A stretch of 64,000 nt of DNA from Selenomonas sp. F0473 (GTDB lineage Bacteria > Bacillota > Negativicutes > Selenomonadales > Selenomonadaceae). Below, piece by piece: positions 43,175 through 51,829 of the stretch. The position numbers and the translations under genes are program-made. The notes under the pieces were generated by a model. The model worked only from the letters and a program-made list of their open reading frames with translations. It was not told the origin of the DNA and ran no database searches. The stretch is from assembly GCF_000315545.1 (NCBI RefSeq), contig NZ_JH992902.1, positions 1,858,638 to 1,922,637 on the forward strand, given 5' to 3'. Numbering within the stretch: position 1 is the stretch's first letter; the number at the start of each line of letters is the position of its first letter.

Positions 43175-45220
43175 ATGGATAACCAGTATATGGACATGTT
43201 CTTGGACGAGTCGCACGAGCATTTGCAGTCCCTCAACGAAGGTCTGCTGCGTCTCGAAGAGAATATGGAAGAGATCGGTGCCGTCAACGACATCTTCCGC
43301 AATGCGCATACGCTGAAGGGAATGTCGGCGACCATGGGCTTTGCTAAGATTGCCGAATTGACGCATGAGATGGAAGACGTTCTCGATCTCGTCCGCAAAG
43401 AGCAGCTCAAGCTCAATGAGGACATTATGGATACGCTGTTCAAATGTCTGGACTCCCTGGAGCAGATGGTAGACAGCGTGGGCAACGGTGAGGCTGAGGA
43501 TGTCGTCGACGTGACGGACCTCGTCGCAAAGCTGAGTTCCATCTCCAAGGGAACCCCCGCACCGGCCGCACCCGCCGCGGCGGCGCCCTCCGCCGCGGAA
43601 AGCGCCGCAGCCTCCGCAAACGGCGATCTCGGCATCGACGAGATCGACCTCGACGTCATGAAAAAGGCCAAGGAGAGCGGCCTGCGCATTTTCCACGTCA
43701 AGGTGACGCTCATGGAGACCTGCGTCCTCAAGGCGGCGCGGGCCGTGATGGTCATGCACGCCCTCGACGAAGTGGGCGATGTGATCAAGAGCGTTCCGGA
43801 TGCCGAAGATCTCGAACAAGAGAAATTTGAACGCAGTTTCGACGTTGTCGTTACGACGGCAAGCGATGCCGAAGCGGTACAGAATGCGGTCGATACGGTC
43901 TCGGAGATCGAGGACATCCAGGTGGAAGAGCTGGATCCGGATCAGCTGAGCAAGGCGGCCGAAGCGGCACAGACGACCTCGGCAGCCGGCGCACCGGCAG
44001 CCGGGGCGCCGGCGAAGAAGCCTGCCGCCGCGGCAAAGCCCGCGGCAGGCGGACCTGCGAAGAAGCAGCATCAGAGCCAGAGCGTACGCGTGGATATCGA
44101 AAAACTCGACACCCTGATGAATCTGATGGGCGAACTGGTTATCAACAAGGTGCGCCTCGAGCAGATCGGCCAGACGCACCGTATGAGCGATCTCATGGAG
44201 ACGCTCGAGCAGATGGACCGCGTGACGGGCGATCTCCAGAACATCGTTATGAAGGTCCGCATGGTCCCCGTCAGCGCCGTGTTCAATCGTTTCCCCCGTA
44301 TGGTACGCGACGTTTCCAAAGAGTTGGGCAAAGAGATCAATCTAACCATCGAGGGTGAGGAGACGGAGCTGGATCGTACCGTTATCGACGAGATCGGCGA
44401 TCCGATCATGCATCTCCTGCGCAACTCTCTCGATCACGGTGTCGAGAGTCCCGAGAAGCGCGAGGCGAAGGGCAAGCCCCGCATCGGCGAAGTCGGTCTG
44501 ATCGCGCGTCACGAAGGCAATAACGTCGTCATTATGATTACGGACGACGGCGCCGGCATCGATGCGGAGGTCATTCGCCGTAAGGCCGTTGAAAAGGGCA
44601 TGATCTCGCAGGAAGAGGCGGATCGCCTCGATGATGCGGAAGCCGTCCGGCTCATCTTCCTGCCGGGGTTTTCCACGGCGGAGAAAATCACCGATATTTC
44701 GGGACGTGGCGTCGGTATGGATGTTGTGCGCAGCAAGATTGAGGCGCTTTCGGGGCATGTCGACGTCGAGACGCATATTGATAAGGGCTCTATTTTCAAG
44801 ATCAAGCTGCCGCTGACCCTCGCCATTATCCAGGCGATGCTTGTGCAGGTGCAGGGGGAGATGTACGCCATTCCGCTCGGTTCCATCGACAGTACGATCA
44901 ACATCGAGCCGACGGATATCCAGACCATTCAGAACAAGGAAGTCATCGTCCTGCGTGGCGAGATCATCCCGATCATCCGCATGGAAGAGGCGCTGCAGGT
45001 GCCGCATACGAAGGATGCAGACGAGCTCTTCGTCGTCGTCGTTCATGCGGGCGAGGCGAAAGCGGGCATTGTCGTAGATAATCTCATCGGACAGCAGGAA
45101 ATCGTCATCAAGACGCTGGGGAATCTCTTCGCCGGACTCAAACTCTTCGGCGGCGCAACGGTGCTCGGCGACGGCAGGGTCGCGCTGATTCTCGACGTCG
45201 CGACGATGATACAGCAGTAA
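43175..45220 (+). CDS. cheA: Chemotaxis histidine kinase CheA
   Basis: This 681-residue kinase couples receptors to CheY. P1 (Hpt) has His45 in NAHTLKGMSATMGF. A P2 CheY-binding domain lies at about residues 150-250 between two Ala/Pro-rich linkers. P3 dimerisation runs from about 305 (VRVDIEKLDTLMNLMGELVI). The P4 ATPase has HLLRNSLDHGVE, DDGAGID and GRGVGMDVV, and P5 is CheW-like from about 545 to the end. Length is normal. AGGGGGA lies before the ATG. cheW follows after about 20 bases. Confidence 0.97.
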   Translation: MDNQYMDMFLDESHEHLQSLNEGLLRLEENMEEIGAVNDIFRNAHTLKGMSATMGFAKIAELTHEMEDVLDLVRKEQLKLNEDIMDTLFKCLDSLEQMVDSVGNGEAEDVVDVTDLVAKLSSISKGTPAPAAPAAAAPSAAESAAASANGDLGIDEIDLDVMKKAKESGLRIFHVKVTLMETCVLKAARAVMVMHALDEVGDVIKSVPDAEDLEQEKFERSFDVVVTTASDAEAVQNAVDTVSEIEDIQVEELDPDQLSKAAEAAQTTSAAGAPAAGAPAKKPAAAAKPAAGGPAKKQHQSQSVRVDIEKLDTLMNLMGELVINKVRLEQIGQTHRMSDLMETLEQMDRVTGDLQNIVMKVRMVPVSAVFNRFPRMVRDVSKELGKEINLTIEGEETELDRTVIDEIGDPIMHLLRNSLDHGVESPEKREAKGKPRIGEVGLIARHEGNNVVIMITDDGAGIDAEVIRRKAVEKGMISQEEADRLDDAEAVRLIFLPGFSTAEKITDISGRGVGMDVVRSKIEALSGHVDVETHIDKGSIFKIKLPLTLAIIQAMLVQVQGEMYAIPLGSIDSTINIEPTDIQTIQNKEVIVLRGEIIPIIRMEEALQVPHTKDADELFVVVVHAGEAKAGIVVDNLIGQQEIVIKTLGNLFAGLKLFGGATVLGDGRVALILDVATMIQQ

Positions 45221-45239
45221 GTAAGGGGAGGGTAAAGAA

Positions 45240-45713
45240 ATGGCAGAAGATATGAATCAGATTGAGACGGGGACGCCGCAGAATTCGCAGTATGTGGCGT
45301 TTAACCTTCGCGACGAGGAATACGGCGTCAGCATTCTGAACGTGCAGGAGATCCGGAACCTGACGGATATCACGCGCGTTCCGTTCGCTGCAGATTTTAT
45401 CAAGGGCGTCATCAATCTGCGCGGCTCCGTTCTCCCCGTCATTGATCTCAAGAAGCGCCTTGGGCTTGCGGAGACGCCGTATACCGACCGTACCCGTATC
45501 GTCACGGTATCCGTGGACGACGTGCACGTCGGCATGCTCGTCGACGCCGTGACGGAGGTGCTCAGCCTCGATGATGAACCCGTCGACACCAAGAAAGCCA
45601 CCAATGCGCGTGAAAACAGCCGTTTTCTCAGCGGTATCGGCAACATCGACGGAAGGCTGATCGTCCTTCTCAATCTCGAGGAGATTGTCGGGCTTCCGAA
45701 GGAAACGAAGTGA
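45240..45713 (+). CDS. cheW: Chemotaxis adaptor CheW
   Basis: This 157-residue single CheW domain bridges chemoreceptors and CheA P5. The pattern QYVAFNLRDEEYGVSILNV, the central FIKGVINLRGSVLPVIDLKKRLGL and the closing DGRLIVLLNLEEI are typical. GGGGAGGG lies about six bases before the ATG. It directly follows cheA and precedes cheC. Confidence 0.96.
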   Translation: MAEDMNQIETGTPQNSQYVAFNLRDEEYGVSILNVQEIRNLTDITRVPFAADFIKGVINLRGSVLPVIDLKKRLGLAETPYTDRTRIVTVSVDDVHVGMLVDAVTEVLSLDDEPVDTKKATNARENSRFLSGIGNIDGRLIVLLNLEEIVGLPKETK

Positions 45714-45748
45714 TGAAAATCCTTTACCCGTAAGGAGAGGTAGCGCCA

Positions 45749-46372
45749 ATGGCAGTAGACGATGATCTGACACAATTGTCAGAGATGCAGCTGGACGTAC
45801 TCCAGGAGATCGGGAACGTCGGCGCGGGCAACTCCGCGACGGCTCTTTCCCGTCTTATCCAGCGCCGCATAGAGATGAACGTGCCGCATGTGGCACTTGT
45901 TAAAATCGAAGATGTGCCGGAATATGTCGGCGGACCGGAACTGGTCGTCGTCGGCATTTTTCTGCGCGTCTACGGTAAGGCGCCGAGCAACATCCTCTTC
46001 CTTATCCCGCGGGAAAGCGCATTTGCGCTTGTCGATACGCTGCTCGGGCGGGAGCGGGGGGCAACGACGGAACTTGACGCGATGGATGAATCCGCACTCA
46101 TGGAAATCGGCAATATCCTTGCCGGTTCCTATCTGAACGCGTTTTATACGTTCACAGGGATGAGCATGCTGCCTTCAACGCCGGCTCTTGCCGTGGATAT
46201 GGCGGGCGCGATTCTCAACGTGGTACTCGTTCAGCTTGGCGAGATGGGAGATCATGCGCTCCTCATCGAGACGAACTTCCAGGCCGATGACCAAAGCATC
46301 AGCGGACATTTCTTCCTCGTTCCTGATCCGGGCTCGCTGAGCACTATTATGAATGCGGTAGGAGTTGGATGA
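45749..46372 (+). CDS. cheC: CheY-P phosphatase CheC
   Basis: This 207-residue protein has two pseudo-symmetric active sites: DVLQEIGNVGAGNSATALS (about residues 16-34) and ALMEIGNILAGSYLNAF (about 115-131), each with the Glu-Asn pair used to hydrolyse CheY-P. It has no FliN domain, so it is CheC rather than FliY. AAGGAGAGG lies before the ATG. It overlaps nothing but is one base from cheD, its partner in Bacillus-type adaptation. Confidence 0.95.
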   Translation: MAVDDDLTQLSEMQLDVLQEIGNVGAGNSATALSRLIQRRIEMNVPHVALVKIEDVPEYVGGPELVVVGIFLRVYGKAPSNILFLIPRESAFALVDTLLGRERGATTELDAMDESALMEIGNILAGSYLNAFYTFTGMSMLPSTPALAVDMAGAILNVVLVQLGEMGDHALLIETNFQADDQSISGHFFLVPDPGSLSTIMNAVGVG

Positions 46373-46373
46373 T

Positions 46374-46859
46374 ATGCCGGATTTGATAAAAGTCGGTATG
46401 GCCGACTACAAAGTCGGCGCGGCTCCATCCACTTTGATCAGTTACGGATTGGGCTCCTGTATCGGCCTTTCGCTTTACGATCCGAAGGCGCAGGTGGGCG
46501 GACTGCTCCACTATATGCTGCCCGACAGCAAGCAGGCGAGAGCTTCCGATACGCCGGCAAAATTTATCGACACGGGATTTCCGCTGATGCTTGCGGATGT
46601 CTTGAAACTCGGTGCCGTCAAGTCGCGTCTCGTGGCAAAGATTGCGGGCGGCGCCCAGATGTTTGCGTTCTCGAATACGACGAGCGTGATGCGCGTCGGC
46701 GAGCGCAACGCGCAGGCGGCGAAGGAACTGCTCGCGCAGCACGGTATCCGGATCGTTGCCGAAGACACCGGGCTCAATTACGGCCGTACGGTTTCGATCG
46801 ATCTGAACGACGGCACCTATACGGTGAAGACCGTCAGCAAGGGAGATAAGATCATCTAG
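46374..46859 (+). CDS. cheD: Chemoreceptor glutamine deamidase CheD
   Basis: This 161-residue enzyme deamidates receptor glutamines and stimulates CheC. The active-site cysteine Cys29 lies in YGLGSCIGLSLYDP and the catalytic His46 in GGLLHYMLPD, with KIAGGAQMF as the later conserved strand. The ATG follows the cheC stop by one base, with GGAG about ten bases upstream. Confidence 0.95.
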   Translation: MPDLIKVGMADYKVGAAPSTLISYGLGSCIGLSLYDPKAQVGGLLHYMLPDSKQARASDTPAKFIDTGFPLMLADVLKLGAVKSRLVAKIAGGAQMFAFSNTTSVMRVGERNAQAAKELLAQHGIRIVAEDTGLNYGRTVSIDLNDGTYTVKTVSKGDKII

Positions 46860-46875
46860 GAGGCGGGTGAGGATT

Positions 46876-47280
46876 ATGTTCAAACTGGGTATGGCGATCG
46901 TTTTTGCCGTTATTGCGGCGCTTGTCATATTCCTGACGGGACTCTTCTCCGACGCGCGCCTTTTAACGGCGTTCCTGCGCAGCCTCGTGGGATTCGTCTG
47001 TGCCGGCGCGTTTACCTACCTCGTTACGTTTATTCTCGAAGCGAAAGGATGGGCAGCCTTTGATAAGTTCCCGGATGAGCGCATGACGGATATGCAAAAC
47101 GTGCTCTATGGAGCGGATGATATCGACTTTGATGCCGACGCGCCCGGGGACGATACCGAAAAGGAATTTGCGGAGCCCACGAATTTTCGGCCGCTTGCGG
47201 AGGAAGAGCTCGTTCACATGAGAACGCCGGAAGAAGAGGCCGACGCGCAGGGCGGAGAGGAAACTCCCGCGCCGGCATAA
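46876..47280 (+). CDS. Uncharacterised small membrane protein in the motility operon
   Basis: This 134-residue protein lies between cheD and the sigma-28 gene. Two hydrophobic helices fill about residues 5-28 and 34-56; the rest is strongly acidic (DDIDFDADAPGDDTEKEFAEP). I do not recognise a named domain. The ATG is preceded by AGGAGG eleven bases away; a GTG nine bases earlier sits too close to that site. Proteins of similar size occur at this place in other Firmicutes motility operons, which suggests a motility role, but none can be stated. Confidence 0.75.
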   Translation: MFKLGMAIVFAVIAALVIFLTGLFSDARLLTAFLRSLVGFVCAGAFTYLVTFILEAKGWAAFDKFPDERMTDMQNVLYGADDIDFDADAPGDDTEKEFAEPTNFRPLAEEELVHMRTPEEEADAQGGEETPAPA

Positions 47281-47318
47281 ATCAAGCGGACGATCAGCGG
47301 TGAGAGGGGGCGGCGGAG

Positions 47319-48059
47319 ATGGAGCAGCGGGAAGATATCAAAGCGCTGTGGCAGGCCTATGAAGAGAAAAAGACCGTCGATGTGCGCAATCGCATCGCCG
47401 AATACTATCTTCCTCTTGTCCGTCTCGTTGCCGGACGCATTGCGATCAGTCTGCCGCAGCATGTGGATCGGGAGGATTTGCTGAGCAGCGGTTTCTTCGG
47501 TCTCTTGGATGCCATTGAGCGCTACGAACTCACGCGCGGCAATAAGTTTGAAACCTATGCGGGCGTGCGTGTGCGCGGCGCGATGCTCGACCATCTGCGC
47601 GCAAAGGACTGGATCCCGGTCAGCGTGCGGCAGAACATCAAGAAATATGAAAAGGCCGTCGCGGAGCTCGAAGGCCGGCTCGGCCGGACGGCGACGGACG
47701 AGGAGCTCGCGCACGAACTTGGCCTGACGCGCGAGGGTCTCCGTCATTTGGAGAGCCAAGTCAGTGCCGCGACTGTGATCCCGCTGGAGGAATATCTGCG
47801 TACCGACACGCCCGTCTCGTTAGAGGACGGACCCGTCGAACACGCGGAATGGACCGAGGTCAAGGAAACGCTTGCCGCGGCCATTGAGAAGCTCCCCGAA
47901 AAGGAGCGGACGGTTGTGGCGCTCTATTATTACGATGAGATGACGCTTAAGGAGATCGCGGCGATCCTGCACCTCTCCGAGGCACGGATCTCACAGCTGC
48001 ATACGAAAGCCATCTTTCGCATGCGGGGGTCTCTCGCGCGAATGAACGAAACGGAATAA
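47319..48059 (+). CDS. fliA: RNA polymerase sigma-28 factor (SigD/FliA)
   Basis: This 246-residue flagellar sigma factor shows region 2 at about residues 20-95 (EYYLPLVRLVAGRIAISLP, DLLSSGFFGLLDAIERYE, FETYAGVRVRGAMLDHLR). Region 3 is at about 100-150 with TDEELAHELGLT. Region 4 is at about 185-240, with VVALYYYDEMTLKEIAAILHLSEARISQLH as recognition helix-turn-helix (motif split across helices). It is expected to read sites such as 9430-9456. No FlgM anti-sigma gene was found in the window. GGCGGAG lies before the ATG. Confidence 0.95.
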   Translation: MEQREDIKALWQAYEEKKTVDVRNRIAEYYLPLVRLVAGRIAISLPQHVDREDLLSSGFFGLLDAIERYELTRGNKFETYAGVRVRGAMLDHLRAKDWIPVSVRQNIKKYEKAVAELEGRLGRTATDEELAHELGLTREGLRHLESQVSAATVIPLEEYLRTDTPVSLEDGPVEHAEWTEVKETLAAAIEKLPEKERTVVALYYYDEMTLKEIAAILHLSEARISQLHTKAIFRMRGSLARMNETE

Positions 48060-48068
48060 AGCCGATAA
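48043..48068 (+). promoter_or_regulatory. Possible sigma-28 promoter before the FapA gene
   Basis: GCCGATAA, a perfect sigma-28 -10 box, with TGAA 14 bases upstream as a weak -35. It overlaps the end of the sigma-28 gene itself, about 65 bases before the next start. Confidence 0.35.
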
Positions 48069-48132
48069 TGTAAAATTTTATGTTGAATCGTTGTAATAGC
48101 GGCGCAATTTTGATTGATGGGGAGTTGGTCTT

Positions 48133-49737
48133 GTGGATAAAACCGTTGGGAGCAGGCATGAGGGATATTTGCTCGCGCTGAGGACGGATGGAAACTATCT
48201 CACCATCTATCCGGAGGATGAGGGCGGCGCGATCGTTGAACTCGCCGATATCCGCAAATACCTCGAGGCCGCGGGCGTGACAGATTACGACGTCCTCCAG
48301 GTTGCGCGCATTATCCGTGTGGCGGACGGGACGGAGACGAAACTTGACCCCGCGCCGCCCGAGGATGTCGCGGACGAGGCCAACAAGCCCGTCCCCTTCG
48401 GCATCGAGATCGCACGCGACGCGATGAGCGTTACCGTGCGGTTCGATGAGAAACAGGGGAATATCCCGCCTAGTACGTCCGATATTCTCGCCGCATTGGC
48501 GGAGAAGGGGATTGTCTACGGCATTGACCGCGAGGCGATCAGCCGCGGGGTGGCGCGTATGAACACCTTCGTGGCGGCACGCGGCACGGCGCCCGAAGCG
48601 GGGACGGACGCCCGCATCGAGAAGAAATTCGACATGGGAGAGAAGGGGCGACCCGCGGCCCGCGCCTATGATCGTGTCGATTACAAGGATATGAATATCT
48701 TTATCCGGACGCAGACCGGCGACGTGCTTGCCGTTCGGATCCCGGAGACCCCGGGGGTTCCGGGGAAGAACGTGTTGGGGGAAGAGGTTGCCCCCAAGCC
48801 CGGAAAGCCCGCGCAGCTGCCGCAGGGAAAGAACACGAAAGTGGTCAACGATCACGAACTCGTCGCGATGATCGACGGACAGATTGTAGACGACGGCAAG
48901 ATCAGTGTGGATCCCCATCTCGTCATTGATAAGAGTGTCGACGTCGGAACGGGCAACGTCGATTTTGCCGGCAGCATTGAGATCCGCGGAGATGTGGAGA
49001 GCGGATTCACCGTGAAGGCCGCGGGGGATGTTGAGATCAAGGGCATGGTCGGCGGCGCGGAGGTCACCGGGCGCAACGTCATCGTCCACGGCGGCATTCG
49101 AGGGATGAATGTGGGAAAAATTCACGCGGAAGAGGATGTGAGCATCTCCTTTGTCGAGAACGCGAACATTTCCGCGGGCCGCGATATCTTCGTCAACGAT
49201 GTCGTACTGCATTCGGAGGTGCGAGCGGGGCATCATCTCCGCGTCGAGGGGAAGCGCGGCATCATCACGGGCGGTTCCGTCGGGGCGGGAGAGTCCATTC
49301 AGGCGAGCGTACTTGGCAACAGTTTCTACGTGCAGACGAATCTGCTCGTCGGTATTGATCCGAATCTGCAGCATAACTATGAGGCGCTCGAAAAAGAATG
49401 CAAAGAGGACGAGAGGCGTCTGACGGAGATCAAACTTTCCCTCGAGACGCTCAAGAAGCAGGATCTCTCAAAACTCTCGGATAAGCGTAAAGAGCAGATG
49501 CTGCAGCTGACGAAGGTACAGTTCCCGCTCGCCGGGAAGATCAAGCAGATGCGGGAAGATCTCGCCGCCATGCGTGCGGAACTGGATGAGATGAAGCAGG
49601 GCTCCGTGTCCGCTTCGGATACGATCTTCCCGGGGGTCAGCATTACCATTAACGGGATCAAGCGGAAGGTCGAGGAGGAACTGCGTCACACGAAAATGCG
49701 CGTAGTCGACGGAGAGGTCGTCACATCCATCCTATAG
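48133..49737 (+). CDS. FapA/DUF342 polymer-forming family protein
   Basis: This 534-residue protein has the DUF342 layout: an N-terminal domain (about residues 1-170), then a right-handed beta-helix of repeated short strands (about 190-410; DVGTGNVDFAGSIEIRGDV, GFTVKAAGDVEIKG, RNVIVHGGI). A coiled coil follows (about 415-500), then a small C-terminal strand pair. Members are common in Firmicutes motility operons and in polymer-forming cytoskeletal contexts; the function is not firmly known. The start is GTG with GGGGAG about seven bases upstream. A possible sigma-28 site precedes it, which would link expression to late flagellar genes. Confidence 0.82.
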   Translation: MDKTVGSRHEGYLLALRTDGNYLTIYPEDEGGAIVELADIRKYLEAAGVTDYDVLQVARIIRVADGTETKLDPAPPEDVADEANKPVPFGIEIARDAMSVTVRFDEKQGNIPPSTSDILAALAEKGIVYGIDREAISRGVARMNTFVAARGTAPEAGTDARIEKKFDMGEKGRPAARAYDRVDYKDMNIFIRTQTGDVLAVRIPETPGVPGKNVLGEEVAPKPGKPAQLPQGKNTKVVNDHELVAMIDGQIVDDGKISVDPHLVIDKSVDVGTGNVDFAGSIEIRGDVESGFTVKAAGDVEIKGMVGGAEVTGRNVIVHGGIRGMNVGKIHAEEDVSISFVENANISAGRDIFVNDVVLHSEVRAGHHLRVEGKRGIITGGSVGAGESIQASVLGNSFYVQTNLLVGIDPNLQHNYEALEKECKEDERRLTEIKLSLETLKKQDLSKLSDKRKEQMLQLTKVQFPLAGKIKQMREDLAAMRAELDEMKQGSVSASDTIFPGVSITINGIKRKVEEELRHTKMRVVDGEVVTSIL

Positions 49738-49753
49738 AGAGGCAGGTAGCGCC

Positions 49754-50092
49754 ATGAACGTCACGCCGATCAGTATGCAGATGATGTTCCCGCAGTCAAA
49801 TGAAGCGGGCAATGTCCAGAGCAACATCCAGAACCAGGTCAACATCCAGCAGAGCTTTGAATCCATCCGTCAGAAGGAGGATGCGGAGCTCGCGCGCCGG
49901 CAGGTACGCGCCAAGGAAGAGGCCAGCAATGATGCGCGCGTCAAGGAGGATCCGGACCGCGAGCGGCGGCAGGGCCGCGGCGGGCAAGGAGACCGGGGGC
50001 GCGGAAACGACGGTGAGGATCACGGCCAAGAACTGCTGCAGCGCCTTGCGGCGGATCCGAATCGCGGCGTGCACCTCGATATCAGTTTCTAA
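49754..50092 (+). CDS. Small hydrophilic protein of the motility operon, unknown function
   Basis: This 112-residue protein has no membrane segment. The N-terminus (MNVTPISMQMMFPQSNEAG) is followed by Gln/Asn-rich and strongly charged stretches, including a Gly/Arg/Asp-rich low-complexity region (about residues 70-92), and it ends GVHLDISF. Similar short proteins between the FapA and SwrB-like genes occur in other Negativicutes and Clostridia operons, judged from memory of operon layouts only. No function is suggested by the sequence. GAGAGGCAGG lies before the ATG. Confidence 0.7.
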   Translation: MNVTPISMQMMFPQSNEAGNVQSNIQNQVNIQQSFESIRQKEDAELARRQVRAKEEASNDARVKEDPDRERRQGRGGQGDRGRGNDGEDHGQELLQRLAADPNRGVHLDISF

Positions 50093-50120
50093 ACGATGCG
50101 GATAAGGGAGGCGTCTGGTT

Positions 50121-50957
50121 ATTATTTCCATCACTGAAATTCTCGGTGCGCTCATCATTCTCGGCGCCGTCCTCCTCCTTATCGTCCGTTTCGTCATTCA
50201 TCGCCGCCAGCGCAGCGAGGAGGATGAGGAGGATCTCGCCGCCTCGATTGAGAAGCTGAAAAAGGAACTCCAACAGTCGGCCGACACAATCATCAAACGG
50301 CTCGGCAGTCATGTGACAAAGCTCGAGGGACTTCTGCGCGAGGCAGACGATCGGCGCGTGCGCCTTGAGACGCGCGTGGCCGACGCCCAACGACTCGAGT
50401 GGGCGCTCCGCCAGCGTATCGAAGAACTCGAACGGCGCCTGCGCGATCTCGGCCGGACGGCAGCGCCCGCGCAGGGACAACCGCAAATGCCGATGCGGCA
50501 AGCGGCGCAGGCGGGGACGATCCCCGTACCGCCGCCGTCCGTGTCGGAATCCGAGGCGCAGCGCGTGGACGGCGACGACTTTGCGGCCGTCCTGCATCAG
50601 TCTATCCTGCGCGAGCAGGCGCAGCATGCGGGAAAAGCTTCGACAGCGCCGATGCAGCCCATACCGCTTTCTCCGCGGGAGCAGGCACAGGCGTATCTGC
50701 AGCAGATGCCGCAGGAGGGCGCGCCGCGCCGTGATGCGGCCGTACCTCCCGCACGGATGCATCCGCCGGCCGCCGCGGCTGCCGTACCGGCCGCGCCGTC
50801 AGTGCGGCAGGAAGACCCCGCGCCACAGGAAAACGAGGCGATCGTCAAGGCGCGCGCTCTCCTGCGTGCGGGCCGCAGCATCGAGCAGGTCGCACGCGAG
50901 ACGGGGGTTGAGATCGGCGCCCTGCGTCTCATGCGGCAGATGACGGCAAGGGATTGA
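50121..50957 (+). CDS. SwrB-like (DUF6115) membrane protein with a non-standard start
   Basis: This ~278-residue protein has an N-terminal membrane helix (ILGALIILGAVLLLIVRFVI), a coiled coil (about residues 30-110), a long Ala/Pro/Gln-rich linker and a C-terminal helical segment (AIVKARALLRAGRSIEQVAR, then VEIGALRLM). That plan matches SwrB, which in Bacillus follows sigD and promotes basal-body maturation. No ATG, GTG or TTG lies upstream of the membrane helix in this frame after the TAA at 50103. AAGGGAGG (50104-50111) is correctly placed for an ATT at 50121; a CTG at 50115 is less well spaced. The first standard start, GTG at 50313, would delete the membrane helix. Confidence 0.7.
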   Translation: MISITEILGALIILGAVLLLIVRFVIHRRQRSEEDEEDLAASIEKLKKELQQSADTIIKRLGSHVTKLEGLLREADDRRVRLETRVADAQRLEWALRQRIEELERRLRDLGRTAAPAQGQPQMPMRQAAQAGTIPVPPPSVSESEAQRVDGDDFAAVLHQSILREQAQHAGKASTAPMQPIPLSPREQAQAYLQQMPQEGAPRRDAAVPPARMHPPAAAAAVPAAPSVRQEDPAPQENEAIVKARALLRAGRSIEQVARETGVEIGALRLMRQMTARD

Positions 50958-50982
50958 CAAAAATGTGAAATACGGCTATAAT
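50954..50982 (+). promoter_or_regulatory. Consensus sigma-A promoter of tRNA-Pro
   Basis: TTGACA, a 17-bp spacer and TATAAT, a perfect match. The -35 box contains the stop codon of the SwrB-like gene. Confidence 0.9.
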
Positions 50983-50992
50983 ATCTTTCGTT

Positions 50993-51069
50993 CGGGACGT
51001 AGCTCAGCTTGGTAGAGCGCTTCCTTGGGGTGGAAGAGGTCGTGAGTTCAAATCTCGTCGTTCCGACCA
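50993..51069 (+). tRNA. tRNA-Pro (GGG)
   Basis: Acceptor CGGGACG pairs with CGTTCCG. The D-arm follows the AGCTCAGCTTGGTAGAGC pattern. Anticodon stem CTTCC/GGAAG holds loop TTGGGGT (anticodon GGG at 51027-51029), and the T-arm has GTTCAAAT. The CCA end is encoded. It is a single-tRNA unit with its own promoter and terminator. Confidence 0.96.
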
Positions 51070-51085
51070 TTTTTCTGCATAGGAA

Positions 51086-51114
51086 CCTCCGCGCGGCTGC
51101 GTGGAGGATTTTTT
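51086..51114 (+). terminator. Terminator after tRNA-Pro
   Basis: CCTCCGCGC pairs with GCGTGGAGG (nine pairs, one G-T) around GGCT and is followed by A and six T. Confidence 0.88.
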
Positions 51115-51155
51115 GTTGTAAGAAATGACGTATGGAATGAGAAGGAGGCGATCTC

Positions 51156-51788
51156 ATGGATTTCATTGTCGATATCGGCGCGCTTCAAGTACTGCTCCTC
51201 GCCGTCATGTTCCTCTCCGTCATGGTGGAGATTAAGACGGGCGGCATGGGCGTCGGCGTCCTGCTCGGCCTCGTCGCGGCGGGCGTTTTTTGGAGCAGTC
51301 AGTATACGCGCGGACTTGTAGAGTTCTATCATATCGCGGTATTTCTCGCGGGGATTCTGATGATCATCGTGGAGATTCTGCTGCCGACCGTGGGCCTGCT
51401 CGCGGGGCTTGGCATTGCCGCGATGTTTTACAGCATCGTGCTTGCGCTCGGCGGGGATATCGGCGCGCTGGCGGCGCTCGGCATCGCGCTCGTCATCTCC
51501 GTCGCCGCGTTCATGCTGATCGTCTCGCGCCTGCCGTCGAGCAGACTGTGGAACAAAGTGGTGCTGCATGACAGCTCCCGTTCCGAGCGCGGCTTTGTGA
51601 GCGCGGAGGAGCAGCCGGACCTCGTAGGGAAAGTCGGCGAAGTCCTCACCGAACTCCGTCCGTCGGGGACGGCGCGCATCGACGGACGCCCGGTCGACGT
51701 GATATCCGAAGGGGCGTTTATTTCAAAGGGAACGCAGGTTGTCGTCCTGTCCGTGCACGGCAGCCGCGTCATCGTACGCACAGTATAG
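51156..51788 (+). CDS. NfeD-family membrane protein
   Basis: This 210-residue protein has about four hydrophobic helices in residues 8-130 and a C-terminal OB-fold NfeD domain (about 145-210; DLVGKVGEVLTELRPSGTARIDG, VDVISEGAFISKGTQVVVL). It is of the short type without a ClpP-like protease domain. NfeD proteins pair with flotillins, and a floA gene follows after 41 bases. The two probably act together in membrane microdomains. Confidence 0.9.
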   Translation: MDFIVDIGALQVLLLAVMFLSVMVEIKTGGMGVGVLLGLVAAGVFWSSQYTRGLVEFYHIAVFLAGILMIIVEILLPTVGLLAGLGIAAMFYSIVLALGGDIGALAALGIALVISVAAFMLIVSRLPSSRLWNKVVLHDSSRSERGFVSAEEQPDLVGKVGEVLTELRPSGTARIDGRPVDVISEGAFISKGTQVVVLSVHGSRVIVRTV

Positions 51789-51829
51789 CGCACGCATCGC
51801 AGACGGACGATATCGTTTAGGAGGTTATT

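Noticed and set aside
50313-50957. GTG at 50313 as the start of the SwrB-like gene
   Set aside because: It has no ribosome binding site and would remove the membrane helix that characterises the family, although the upstream start is non-standard.
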